Notes: generated from the sequence alone by a model not told the origin. A DNA stretch of 6,126 nucleotides from Oscillospiraceae bacterium (GCA_031283835.1 JAITBA010000102.1:1-6126); one strand, 5' to 3'; numbered from the stretch's first letter, positions 1 through 5,362 are shown. A program made the numbers and translations.

Positions 1-87
1 CTCAGCAAGGATTACGAAATCACTACCGCTTCTGCCGAGGCTGTCATCAAAATCTCGCACTTCCATACACTGCTAATACGCTTGTGA
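1..87 (+). CDS. IS5-family transposase, C-terminal end (partial)
   Basis: Frame 1 is open from the window edge to the TGA at 85-87 and encodes 28 residues beginning LSKDYEITTASAEAV and ending LLIRL. The pattern LSKDYE...SAEA.I.I...HTLL.RL matches the extreme C-terminus of IS5-family (IS427/IS1031-like) DDE transposases, which typically read RRLSKDYE...SAE...LLLRRL (recognised from memory of the family, not by a search). Everything upstream, including the DDE catalytic residues, lies outside the window, so intactness cannot be judged. The gene converges on queG, and the two stop regions overlap by 15 bp. Codons are ordinary (GC-rich third positions) and look coding. The alternative is a chance open frame, but the family resemblance makes that less likely. 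Confidence 0.68.
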   Translation, partial: LSKDYEITTASAEAVIKISHFHTLLIRL

Positions 88-97
88 ATACAGGTTC
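1..97 (+). mobile_element. right end of an IS5-family insertion sequence (partial)
   Basis: This is the 3' end of an insertion sequence, inferred from the transposase tail that stops at 87. In this family the transposase stop usually lies close to the right terminal repeat. Read inward from base 97, the minus strand starts GAACCTGTATTCAC, resembling the GA-start, CTGT-containing ends of IS427-type elements. The adjacent bases 98-101 are TTAG, which fits a YTAR/TA target duplication. The left end is outside the window, so neither the inverted repeat nor the target duplication can be confirmed, and the boundary is an estimate. Confidence 0.45.
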
Positions 98-897
98 TTA
101 GTGTCAACACGCCCTAATATCCGCAAATTCCGCAGCAGCACATCGCGGCCCCGCCAGGCATAGGCCCGGCCCTCAATGGGCGTTTCTTCCGCCAGGCAGG
201 GCGTCGGGGATTGCAAAAATTCTGGCAGCGGGTTGGTTTGCGCGTGCCGATTGGCCACGCAGGCTTCTTGGCACAAGTCGCAGCCCCAAGCGGTTTGCGC
301 CTGCCGCAGGGCGGTTTCTTCCTCGTGCGTGAGCAGGCCTTTCTTTTGCGATATATGCGAAACGCAGTCTTCGCGGCAAAACCCGGCCTGCAATGTGCCG
401 GTGGGGCAGCTGCTTTTGCAGGGCGCCGGGCACTGCCGGCAATTGATTTTTGGCAATGACGCGTTGCTTTTTGCGGGCAGCGCAGCCGTGGTTACAATTT
501 CGCCCAGGAACACCCATGTGCCAAACGCCTTTGTAATCAGTAGATTGTGCTGCCCGCGCACCCCCAGCCCCGCGTGGGCAGCCAAGGCGACCTCCGGCAG
601 GGGCGCGTTGTCGCAATACCATTCAAAAACCTCACCCGGAAACAGCACACGCAGCGCCTTGCAGGCCCGCGCCAGCCGTGCCCCGCACACCGCATGATAA
701 TCCGCCCCCACGGCATAGCGCGCGATATTGCGGTTGCTGTCATACGCTTCGGGCAATCGATAAGGAAACGCCGCGCATACGGCGCAGCGCACGCCTGCCG
801 GCAACGGCTTTTGCCGTGCAAATGGCAAAAGCGGCAAATCCGCCGGGATTTTGCAAACAGCCCACAACGGGGCCAGTGCGTTCAAAATAGGTTCCAT
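73..897 (-). CDS. queG: short epoxyqueuosine reductase (QueG-like, double 4Fe-4S)
   Basis: Predicted to reduce epoxyqueuosine to queuosine in the wobble base of tRNA, using cobalamin and two 4Fe-4S clusters in the cytosol (family knowledge). The 274-aa product has the QueG core: DNAPLPE with Asp96 at the position of the catalytic acid, ALAAHAGLGVRGQHNLLI (104-121), and GTWVFLGEI (126-134). Cluster I is Cys153, 156, 160 and 164 followed by PTG; CVSHISQKKG (178-187) is typical of clostridial members. Cluster II is Cys206, 209 and 213. It is much shorter than the ~380-aa E. coli/Bacillus enzymes and lacks their C-terminal HEAT-like extension. Two oddities: cluster I spacing is CX2CX3CX3CP, one residue longer than the usual CX2CX2CX3CP, and cluster II has Val instead of Pro after its last Cys. 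The last ~7 codons and the stop probably come from the adjoining IS end. It lies 54 bp after the peptidase gene and is probably cotranscribed with it. Confidence 0.85.
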   Translation of the reverse strand: MEPILNALAPLWAVCKIPADLPLLPFARQKPLPAGVRCAVCAAFPYRLPEAYDSNRNIARYAVGADYHAVCGARLARACKALRVLFPGEVFEWYCDNAPLPEVALAAHAGLGVRGQHNLLITKAFGTWVFLGEIVTTAALPAKSNASLPKINCRQCPAPCKSSCPTGTLQAGFCREDCVSHISQKKGLLTHEEETALRQAQTAWGCDLCQEACVANRHAQTNPLPEFLQSPTPCLAEETPIEGRAYAWRGRDVLLRNLRILGRVDTKNLYSQAY

Positions 898-910
898 GGG
901 GTGTTTATAG

Positions 911-918
911 TCCTCCTC
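911..918 (-). promoter_or_regulatory. ribosome binding site of queG, long spacing
   Basis: GAGGAGGA lies 13 nt before the ATG at 897. That is longer than the usual 6-9 nt, but no in-frame ATG, GTG or TTG lies closer, so the ATG start is kept. Confidence 0.6.
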
Positions 919-951
919 GCAACGCCGCTCGCACCGGGTTTTTGGGGAGGT

Positions 952-2238
952 CTACTCCTCCAACCCAATCATTCCCAGCAGCAAAATGCCTATGTTATCG
1001 CGATAGATTTGATCGAATTGGCTTGTGGGCAAGGGGTTTTGCCCGGCACCGACTTCGATGGTGTAGCCGGAGCGGTTGTAACGCGCGATGAACCAGTCTT
1101 TGTAGCCCGCGCTTCCGGAATAATCCGGCGTGGTCTCGGCCGCGTAACCGCTGAGCCCTTGCATGCGATTGGCCAGCGCCCAGGAACCCGCCGGGTCGTA
1201 GCCATTGTATTTCCAATATATTAGCTTGCCCTGAGAATGGTAAGCGAGAATCAGCCGATAATCTTCCGCAAGGGTGTGCGTATACATAGCGTGGGCTTCC
1301 GGCGCGTCAAGGGGCATTGTGCCCACATAATCTCGCGGCGCGGGTTTGACAAACCCTTTGGCAAACTTGGCACGCTGGGCTTTTTTCCAATCGGCGGGGT
1401 AGCACAGGTTTAAATCAATCCCGCGGATGTTGGCCTTCCAGCCATCGGGGAAGGGGATGAAAGGGAACCCGGCGGCGATTTCTTTGGCTGTCAAAAACGC
1501 TTCGGAGGAGGTGTCCAGCGCGCCGGTTACAAGATCTACCCCGTCGGGGTTCACCATGGGCACCATGTCGAGCGTGTAATTTTCAAACAGCCGTGTGTAT
1601 TCCACGCCGCCCAAATGCCCGCCGTGCGCCACCCCCGCGGCATATTGCTCCAAAAAATGCAGCAGAACAGGTGTGGTGAGCCATTCGTTGGCATGGTGCG
1701 CGGCATTGTAGCCTACCCGTTTTTTTCCTTTGCCAATGCGCACGAGCCAAATGGGCTGCCCCAGCACGCTGCTGCCAATTTTTGTGATTTGCAAAAAAGG
1801 AAACCTTGCCTTGAGCCCCTGCAACACATAATCCAGCAGGCAACTGCTCCAGCGGATGTTTGTGGGCACCACGGCTTTGTTGCTGGGAATTTTTATATTT
1901 GCGCCTGCAAGCAGCTGCACAGACTCTTTGAGCTGGTTGGCTACGAGGATGGCCCCCGGTGTGCTATCATAATGTGCGGCAAGCTTGCGCGGTGTGTCGC
2001 CGGGCTGCACGGTGTGCACAAAACAATTTATCAAATAGGGATGCAGGGCCTTCCAGGTTTGCGCCCCGGCAATGCCGTCGGCCTCAAGGGCCTGCGTTTG
2101 TTGAAACGCCTGCAAAGCCCGCAATGTGCCGGCTCCAAATATCCCGTCTGTTTGCGGACAGCAAACCGCTTGCCGCAATCCCCATTGCAGCATTTCTACC
2201 AGCGCCCCCCGTTGGCCTTCACGCAGTGTTCGTGGCAT
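952..2238 (-). CDS. PG-binding/LysM/M14 zinc peptidase, gamma-D-glutamyl-meso-DAP endopeptidase-like
   Basis: Predicted to cut the gamma-D-Glu/meso-diaminopimelate bond in peptidoglycan stem peptides. Domain order in 428 aa: peptidoglycan-binding domain 1 (about 5-69, with TDGIFGAGTLRALQAFQ and ADGIAGAQTWKAL); LysM (about 74-118, HTVQPGDT...IKIP); M14 carboxypeptidase domain (about 128-428). Zinc ligands are His182 and Glu185 in HHANEW and His334 in AYHSQG; the catalytic Glu is Glu395 in TIEVGAGQ. RGIDLNLCYPADW (272-284) replaces the DLNRN of true carboxypeptidases, as in ENP1-type gamma-D-Glu-DAP peptidases (DLN.xFPA.W). There is no N-terminal signal peptide, as in the spore-integument ENP1 of L. 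sphaericus, so a sporulation or lysis-released role is plausible (inference). The start is fixed by AAGGAGGAGA four bases upstream. It is followed by queG and preceded by a 109-bp gap after the phosphoesterase. Precise bond specificity is not certain. Confidence 0.88.
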   Translation of the reverse strand: MPRTLREGQRGALVEMLQWGLRQAVCCPQTDGIFGAGTLRALQAFQQTQALEADGIAGAQTWKALHPYLINCFVHTVQPGDTPRKLAAHYDSTPGAILVANQLKESVQLLAGANIKIPSNKAVVPTNIRWSSCLLDYVLQGLKARFPFLQITKIGSSVLGQPIWLVRIGKGKKRVGYNAAHHANEWLTTPVLLHFLEQYAAGVAHGGHLGGVEYTRLFENYTLDMVPMVNPDGVDLVTGALDTSSEAFLTAKEIAAGFPFIPFPDGWKANIRGIDLNLCYPADWKKAQRAKFAKGFVKPAPRDYVGTMPLDAPEAHAMYTHTLAEDYRLILAYHSQGKLIYWKYNGYDPAGSWALANRMQGLSGYAAETTPDYSGSAGYKDWFIARYNRSGYTIEVGAGQNPLPTSQFDQIYRDNIGILLLGMIGLEE

Positions 2239-2242
2239 AGCA

Positions 2243-2252
2243 TCTCCTCCTT
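2243..2252 (-). promoter_or_regulatory. ribosome binding site of the M14 peptidase
   Basis: AAGGAGGAGA, a near-perfect Shine-Dalgarno, ends 4 nt before the ATG at 2238 and fixes the start. Upstream, TAAAAT at 2258-2263 (minus strand) could be a -10 box, but the bases 17 nt further up (TTCTAT) are a poor -35. Read-through from the phosphoesterase therefore remains possible. Confidence 0.75.
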
Positions 2253-2347
2253 GGCGCTATTTTACGGCGATGCGAAAAAAAATAGAACCGCAGGCCCCAT
2301 TGCAAAACGCGCGCGATAATCGGAGGGAACGGCTATAAAAAGCGATG

Positions 2348-3460
2348 TTAGCAGCAGGACTTGACCAGCAGCACAATGCCCGCGGCAACAACAGCCAAAA
2401 TGCCCAGCAAGGGGAGGATTTTTGCCGCGGCGTCGTCGGCGCTGGTGGGGGCTTGGTCGGCCAGCCAGGTGCCAAAGCCGGGCTTATGTTTGCCGGTGAG
2501 GTCTTTGTAGGTGACCAGGCGGGTGGTGTAGGCATGCGGATCCGCTTCGTCAATTTCGAACACGCGCACGCCGCGGTTTACGCCGTCGCCATAGACCGCA
2601 AAGCCGCAGCCGGGGCAATAACCCAGGTCGATGCCCTCCACGCGGCCGGCAAAGCTATTTTTGTGGTCGTGGCCAAAGAACATTCCCAGCATTTCGCCTT
2701 TTTCTTTGGCGGCTTCAAAAAGCCCGGCGTTTTCGTCCGCTACGCACAACGCTTCTTTTAGGCGGGCATCCGGATAAACTTTGCCGGTGTCGAGCACGTA
2801 CTTGGTGCCTTTGCGGCCGCGGAAACCACGAATGCCTTTTTCGCCCTTTTGCGCGGGCCGGAGCAGGCGATAGATTTCTTCGACAGGGATGTGCATGAAC
2901 AGCAGCGAGGGCACATAGCCGCCGGTTTTCTCTTTGAGTTCCTCGCGGGTGGCACGGTACCAATCCACCTGGTCTTTTTTGAGGGGCTGGTAGCCGCCAA
3001 CGCCCGCGTTGCCGTGGGAATCCAGCATGTATACGCCTAGCTTGGGGTTGCCGTCCGCGCCTTTTATGGGCACAAAGCAGTTGCCCACGCCGCTCAGGCC
3101 GGGGGTGTCCTCCACCAGGCACAGAGGGCTTTCGCGGTACCATTCCAGTTGCTTTTCGGCGGCTACGGCCTGGATATCGTGGTTGCCGAAGGCGAACGTG
3201 AAAGGAATGCCGCGTTTTTGGAGGGGCGCCACAATTTGCCGGATGGTTTTGCGCACAGTTTCGGGACCGTTACGGCCCTTCACTTTTGGGGCGTAGCCCT
3301 TCACCTGGTCGCCGGTGAAGACCACTAGGTCGGGCTGTTCGGCATCCAGTGCCAGTTCGATGAAACGAATGGTTTCGCTGTGCACCTCCGCCACGTCCTG
3401 CACGTCGGTGATCTGCATGATTTTGCACTTGCCGTTTTTGAATTGCAATTCGTTTGCCAT
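2348..3460 (-). CDS. metallophosphoesterase with C-terminal membrane anchor
   Basis: A calcineurin-like metallophosphatase of 370 aa, DCR2-like branch; substrate unknown. Two-metal motifs in order: Asp19-Val-Gln21 (ITDVQD, with Gln where most relatives have DxH), Gly50-Asp51 (FTGDQVKGY), GNHD (92-95), His190 (FMHIPVEE), and GHDH (263-266). The globular part ends near 335. An Ala/Asp-rich linker, one hydrophobic helix (about 348-366) and the tail KSCC follow. With no signal peptide this predicts a tail-anchored enzyme facing the cytoplasm, ending in two cysteines. The start is taken at MANELQF (3460) because AGAAAGGA lies 10 nt upstream. A further in-frame ATG at 3487 would put that Shine-Dalgarno inside the coding region. 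It lies 33 bp behind the VTT-family gene, in an apparent operon. A phospho-lipid or nucleotide-lipid substrate would fit the anchor and the neighbour, but this is inference. Confidence 0.88.
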   Translation of the reverse strand: MANELQFKNGKCKIMQITDVQDVAEVHSETIRFIELALDAEQPDLVVFTGDQVKGYAPKVKGRNGPETVRKTIRQIVAPLQKRGIPFTFAFGNHDIQAVAAEKQLEWYRESPLCLVEDTPGLSGVGNCFVPIKGADGNPKLGVYMLDSHGNAGVGGYQPLKKDQVDWYRATREELKEKTGGYVPSLLFMHIPVEEIYRLLRPAQKGEKGIRGFRGRKGTKYVLDTGKVYPDARLKEALCVADENAGLFEAAKEKGEMLGMFFGHDHKNSFAGRVEGIDLGYCPGCGFAVYGDGVNRGVRVFEIDEADPHAYTTRLVTYKDLTGKHKPGFGTWLADQAPTSADDAAAKILPLLGILAVVAAGIVLLVKSCC

Positions 3461-3470
3461 AAGTCTATCA

Positions 3471-3478
3471 TCCTTTCT
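3471..3478 (-). promoter_or_regulatory. ribosome binding site that sets the phosphoesterase start
   Basis: AGAAAGGA lies 10 nt before the ATG at 3460 and downstream of the alternative ATG at 3487. The shorter, 370-residue product is therefore preferred. Confidence 0.65.
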
Positions 3479-3483
3479 CGTTT

Positions 3484-3507
3484 GCAAAAAAATTCAAATT
3501 TTTTTGC
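3484..3507 (-). repeat. perfect A/T-tract inverted repeat at the VTT/phosphoesterase junction
   Basis: Arms GCAAAAAAATT (3484-3494) and AATTTTTTTGC (3497-3507) are exact reverse complements around a 2-nt centre. The element contains the last codons and stop of the VTT gene and ends 23 nt before the phosphoesterase ATG. It could be a dyad protein site, a bent A-tract, or a weak mRNA hairpin that sets the expression ratio of the two genes. With only a 2-nt centre, a real RNA hairpin would need to open at least one or two A-U pairs. Confidence 0.6.
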
Positions 3508-4234
3508 CGGCTTCGTTGGGGTGGCGGCGCAGGGCCGGGTTGATGCCAATGACCAAAATGCCCGAAAGCGTGAAGATAATCACCAGTGGAATTAAAAAGG
3601 GCACCGAAAGCGGGTCGAAGGCATTGCTGCCCACAATGGAATAAGAAATGAGCCGGGGCAAAAAACCCAGTAACGAAATCAGCACAAAATCGGCGTAGTC
3701 GAAGCCCATGGCGCCATAAATCTGGCTCACGGGGTTCACCGGAAAACTGGGCACCACGCGAAACACGAACAGCAGCCATGGCTTGCTCTTGCTGTCCCGC
3801 TGCAAAAAAGCGCTCACGTCTTTGTTGAGCCCCAGCAGCCGGCGTAGCTGCCCGCCGCCACGCCGCCGCCCCCACCAATACTTGATGCTCAACAGAATGA
3901 TTAGCCCAAGGATATTCACCGAAAAGCTCATAAAAATGGGCAGCGTAGCGCCCGTGATGAAGCACATGACCGAAATTGGAAAAAACGGCACAATGCTTTT
4001 GAGCGCGTAAAGCAACAGCACCGCCACCGAAATTTTCCATACAATGCCCAAATTGAGCACCAGGTTTTCCACATCCTCCATGCGCCGCAGATACTGCTCG
4101 TAGGCCGCCAGCAGCGGCGGAGAATTCTTGAAAAACAGCAGCCCAATGAGCGCCCCGGCCACCACAAGCAAAAGCGCACCGACCAGATTGATCAGCGAAT
4201 GGCGTCTTTTCTCGTGGGGCGCATCATGTTTCAT
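3494..4234 (-). CDS. VTT/DedA-like (TVP38/TMEM64 family) membrane protein
   Basis: A 246-aa integral membrane protein of the SNARE-associated/VTT superfamily, whose bacterial (DedA) and eukaryotic (TMEM41B, VMP1) members are lipid flippases or scramblases. Hydrophobic segments lie at about 14-35, 66-84, 97-118, 153-170, 182-203 and 210-232. Family signatures are PFFPISVMCFITGATLP (83-99), where the Pro/Gly pattern marks a re-entrant loop, IKYWWGRRRGG (117-127), and FRVVPSFPVNPVSQIYGAMG (158-177), which holds the FR..P....N.VS core. Length is normal for the family. No Shine-Dalgarno is visible before the ATG; a promoter is placed so that the mRNA would begin at or next to that ATG. The gene leads a two-gene unit with the downstream tail-anchored phosphoesterase, suggesting a shared membrane-lipid role (inference). 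The transported lipid cannot be named. Confidence 0.85.
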   Translation of the reverse strand: MKHDAPHEKRRHSLINLVGALLLVVAGALIGLLFFKNSPPLLAAYEQYLRRMEDVENLVLNLGIVWKISVAVLLLYALKSIVPFFPISVMCFITGATLPIFMSFSVNILGLIILLSIKYWWGRRRGGGQLRRLLGLNKDVSAFLQRDSKSKPWLLFVFRVVPSFPVNPVSQIYGAMGFDYADFVLISLLGFLPRLISYSIVGSNAFDPLSVPFLIPLVIIFTLSGILVIGINPALRRHPNEAGKKI

Positions 4235-4240
4235 GCACTT

Positions 4241-4269
4241 ATTTTACCGTATTTTTGCGATTCCGTCAA
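4241..4269 (-). promoter_or_regulatory. SigA-type promoter of the VTT gene, apparently leaderless
   Basis: On the minus strand, TTGACG (-35, 4269-4264) and TAAAAT (-10, 4246-4241) are separated by 17 nt, 5 of 6 consensus matches each. Only six bases (4240-4235) separate the -10 box from the ATG at 4234, so the expected +1 falls at about the A of the start codon. No Shine-Dalgarno exists in between. This predicts a leaderless transcript for the VTT-phosphoesterase unit. Confidence 0.7.
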
Positions 4270-4347
4270 GGGATTTGCGAATTATTTGTTTGGCTGTTTT
4301 TTGCGCGCGCGGCAACCCCCTGCTTCATGCCGTGTGGAACTGCTATA

Positions 4348-4983
4348 TTATGTTTCTCCGTAGAATTTTTTCACCGTCGCGGGCACACCCGCCGCCAGGC
4401 AACGGGCCGGCAGCGCCCGTGTCACAGCGGCACCGGCAGCCACAACGCTCCAAGCGCCAATGGCGGTCCCCTGGATAACACTGGCACCAATGCCGATCCA
4501 TACGCCCTCCCCCAGCACACAGCCGCCGCCCAACGCCGCTCGCGGCGCAAGATGCACACCGTCCCCCAGCACGCATTCGTGCTCCGCCACCGCGCCGGTG
4601 TTGACGACACACGCCGCCCCCAACCGCGCGCCCGCGTTCACTGCCGCCTGAGGCAGCACACACGTGCCGGGGCCCAGTTGCGCCAGAGGGCTGACATAGG
4701 CCGCCGCGTGCACAAGCACCGGCACATGCAGCGCCCTGGCCATAACGGCCTTCGTCAGGGCCAAACGGGCCGCGTTGTCGCCCACGGCAACAAACAACGC
4801 GTCAAACGGCGGCACGCCCGGCGCAAGGGGATCCTCCCCCACAAACACAGGGCGCCCGCACAACCGCGCCCCGCCCACCGCCGGGGCTGTGTGGGCAAGA
4901 AAAAATATGTCGTCATATTGCGTGCGCGCCGCGTCCCAAACCGAAACCGCATGCCCGCCCGCGCCAAAAATGCATAGGGTCAT
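4348..4983 (-). CDS. NeuD/PglD-like hexapeptide-repeat acyltransferase
   Basis: A sugar O- or N-acyltransferase of the left-handed beta-helix superfamily, probably using acetyl-CoA on a (nucleotide-)sugar in the cytosol. Of 211 aa, the N-terminal alpha/beta domain (1-90) starts CIFGAGGHA (4-12), the GxGGHA signature of NeuD/PglD, and contains VAVGDN (66-71). From about 95 to 190 it shows hexapeptide repeats, for example LGPGTCV, LGDGVHL, LGEGVWIGIGASV and IGAWSVVAAGA. The likely catalytic base is His135 in NTGAVAEHE (128-136), matching the conserved His of PglD. The C-terminal AGVPATVKKFYG (198-209) closes the family fold. The start is fixed by AAGGGGGAGA (4998-4989). The gene is notably GC-rich, and no glycan-synthesis gene sits beside it here, so the acceptor sugar is unknown. 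It appears to be transcribed from the promoter at 5078-5106, with no clear terminator before the VTT gene. Confidence 0.83.
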   Translation of the reverse strand: MTLCIFGAGGHAVSVWDAARTQYDDIFFLAHTAPAVGGARLCGRPVFVGEDPLAPGVPPFDALFVAVGDNAARLALTKAVMARALHVPVLVHAAAYVSPLAQLGPGTCVLPQAAVNAGARLGAACVVNTGAVAEHECVLGDGVHLAPRAALGGGCVLGEGVWIGIGASVIQGTAIGAWSVVAAGAAVTRALPARCLAAGVPATVKKFYGET

Positions 4984-4988
4984 TTCAA

Positions 4989-4998
4989 TCTCCCCCTT
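4989..4998 (-). promoter_or_regulatory. ribosome binding site of the acyltransferase
   Basis: AAGGGGGAGA ends 5 nt before the ATG at 4983 and fixes that start. Confidence 0.7.
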
Positions 4999-5077
4999 CC
5001 TGCCGCCGCTCCCTTTTCTTTAATAATAAAAAATTGACCTGTTTTAAGGAAATACTACGCTTATACTTGTGCGTTTT

Positions 5078-5106
5078 ATTATACCACAAAAGTTTGCTTA
5101 TTGCAA
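5078..5106 (-). promoter_or_regulatory. extended -10 SigA promoter of the acyltransferase
   Basis: TTGCAA (-35, 5106-5101), a 17-nt spacer, then TGG plus a perfect TATAAT (-10, 5083-5078) on the minus strand. The expected start near 5071 gives a leader of about 88 nt before the ATG at 4983. The -35 box lies inside the loop of the 5089-5122 dyad, which suggests control by a dimeric DNA-binding protein. Confidence 0.8.
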
Positions 5107-5122
5107 GTGATAAGCAAGCTTT
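5089..5122. repeat. 34-bp dyad centred on the -35 box (candidate operator)
   Basis: Left arm AAAGTTTGCTTAT (5089-5101), spacer TGCAAGTG, right arm ATAAGCAAGCTTT (5110-5122). The arms are reverse complements at 12 of 13 positions, and the exception is a T/G pair. The dyad covers the -35 hexamer and most of the spacer of the acyltransferase promoter, the usual place for a repressor site. As RNA it could also form an AU-rich hairpin, but no proper T-run follows beyond TTTT on the minus strand. Confidence 0.6.
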
Positions 5123-5199
5123 CAGTTATTTTCAACCCGCACATTTGCGGTTTGAGGTGTGTCGCTTTGCCCGCAATCCCGTCGATACGCTTGTCACTA

Positions 5200-5315
5200 C
5201 CCGCGAATGGAAGAATCTATGTGATAAACCCTGACCAAGCCGAAACCGTGCGTTTGATGTTCCTCAACAAGAACGACCGGCAGCTTGTGCAACAAAAAAT
5301 TGCGCGCCGGGGGCA
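5200..5315 (+). pseudogene. possible relic of a large serine recombinase domain
   Basis: In one plus-strand frame, residues run NGRIYVINPDQAETV and then RLMFLNKNDRQLVQQKIARRG. This resembles the start of the Pfam 'Recombinase' domain of large serine recombinases, where a G.YVI.P.EAE.VR.IF stretch precedes a segment ending in IA..LN..G. There is no start codon with a ribosome binding site, no N-terminal resolvase domain in any frame, and the frame runs into the terminator of the opposite-strand gene. It is therefore at best a decayed fragment. The resemblance spans only about 35 residues and may be chance. Confidence 0.25.
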
Positions 5316-5343
5316 GAATTTGGAAAAATTTTGCCCCCGGCGC
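5294..5343 (-). terminator. strong intrinsic terminator of the 57-aa gene
   Basis: Arms 5304-5321 and 5326-5343 (core GCGCCGGGGGCA / TGCCCCCGGCGC) pair over 18 bp with one G-T position and a 4-nt loop. On the minus strand the stem is followed by GCAA and then six T (5299-5294). The stem starts 20 bp after the TAA of the small gene. On the plus strand no immediate T-run follows, so it acts mainly right to left. Confidence 0.85.
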
Positions 5344-5362
5344 ACGGTGCGCATTTTGACGT

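Larger units (their letters stand above)
4984..5362. other. 379-bp stretch without a confirmed gene
   Basis: From right to left it holds the terminator of the 57-aa gene (5343-5294), a plus-strand recombinase-like relic (about 5200-5315), a 34-bp dyad with an embedded promoter (5122-5078), an estimated ~88-nt leader, and the acyltransferase Shine-Dalgarno (4998-4989). Plus-strand open frames at 5034-5234 and 5101-5400 have no good ribosome binding site and run into the terminator stem, so they are not called as genes. The leader between about 5071 and 4984 is AT-rich near 5015-5035 and shows no recognisable riboswitch. Confidence 0.6.

Noticed and set aside
547..1224. 225-codon plus-strand open frame
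   Set aside because: It is the antisense shadow of queG and the M14 peptidase, both with strong family motifs; it spans their junction and has no family signature.
1615..2319. 234-codon plus-strand open frame
   Set aside because: Antisense shadow of the PG-binding, LysM and M14 coding region; Cys/His-rich random composition and no ribosome site.
2239..2347. Terminator and sporulation-type promoter between the phosphoesterase and the M14 peptidase
   Set aside because: There is a T8 tract (minus strand) but no stable stem before it. A TAAAAT box is present without an acceptable -35, and no clear SigE, SigF, SigG or SigK pattern could be aligned.
4272..4347. Terminator after the acyltransferase (GC-rich GCCGCGCGCGC stretch)
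   Set aside because: The alternating GC run cannot fold with more than a 4-bp stem and is followed by A, not T, on the minus strand, so read-through into the VTT gene is possible.
4255..4977. 240-codon plus-strand open frame, Arg/His-rich
   Set aside because: Antisense shadow of the GC-rich acyltransferase; its skewed composition is the result of reading hexapeptide-repeat codons backwards.
5034..5067. Plus-strand promoter TTGACC ... TATACT
   Set aside because: The spacer is 22 nt, too long for SigA, and no plus-strand gene follows.
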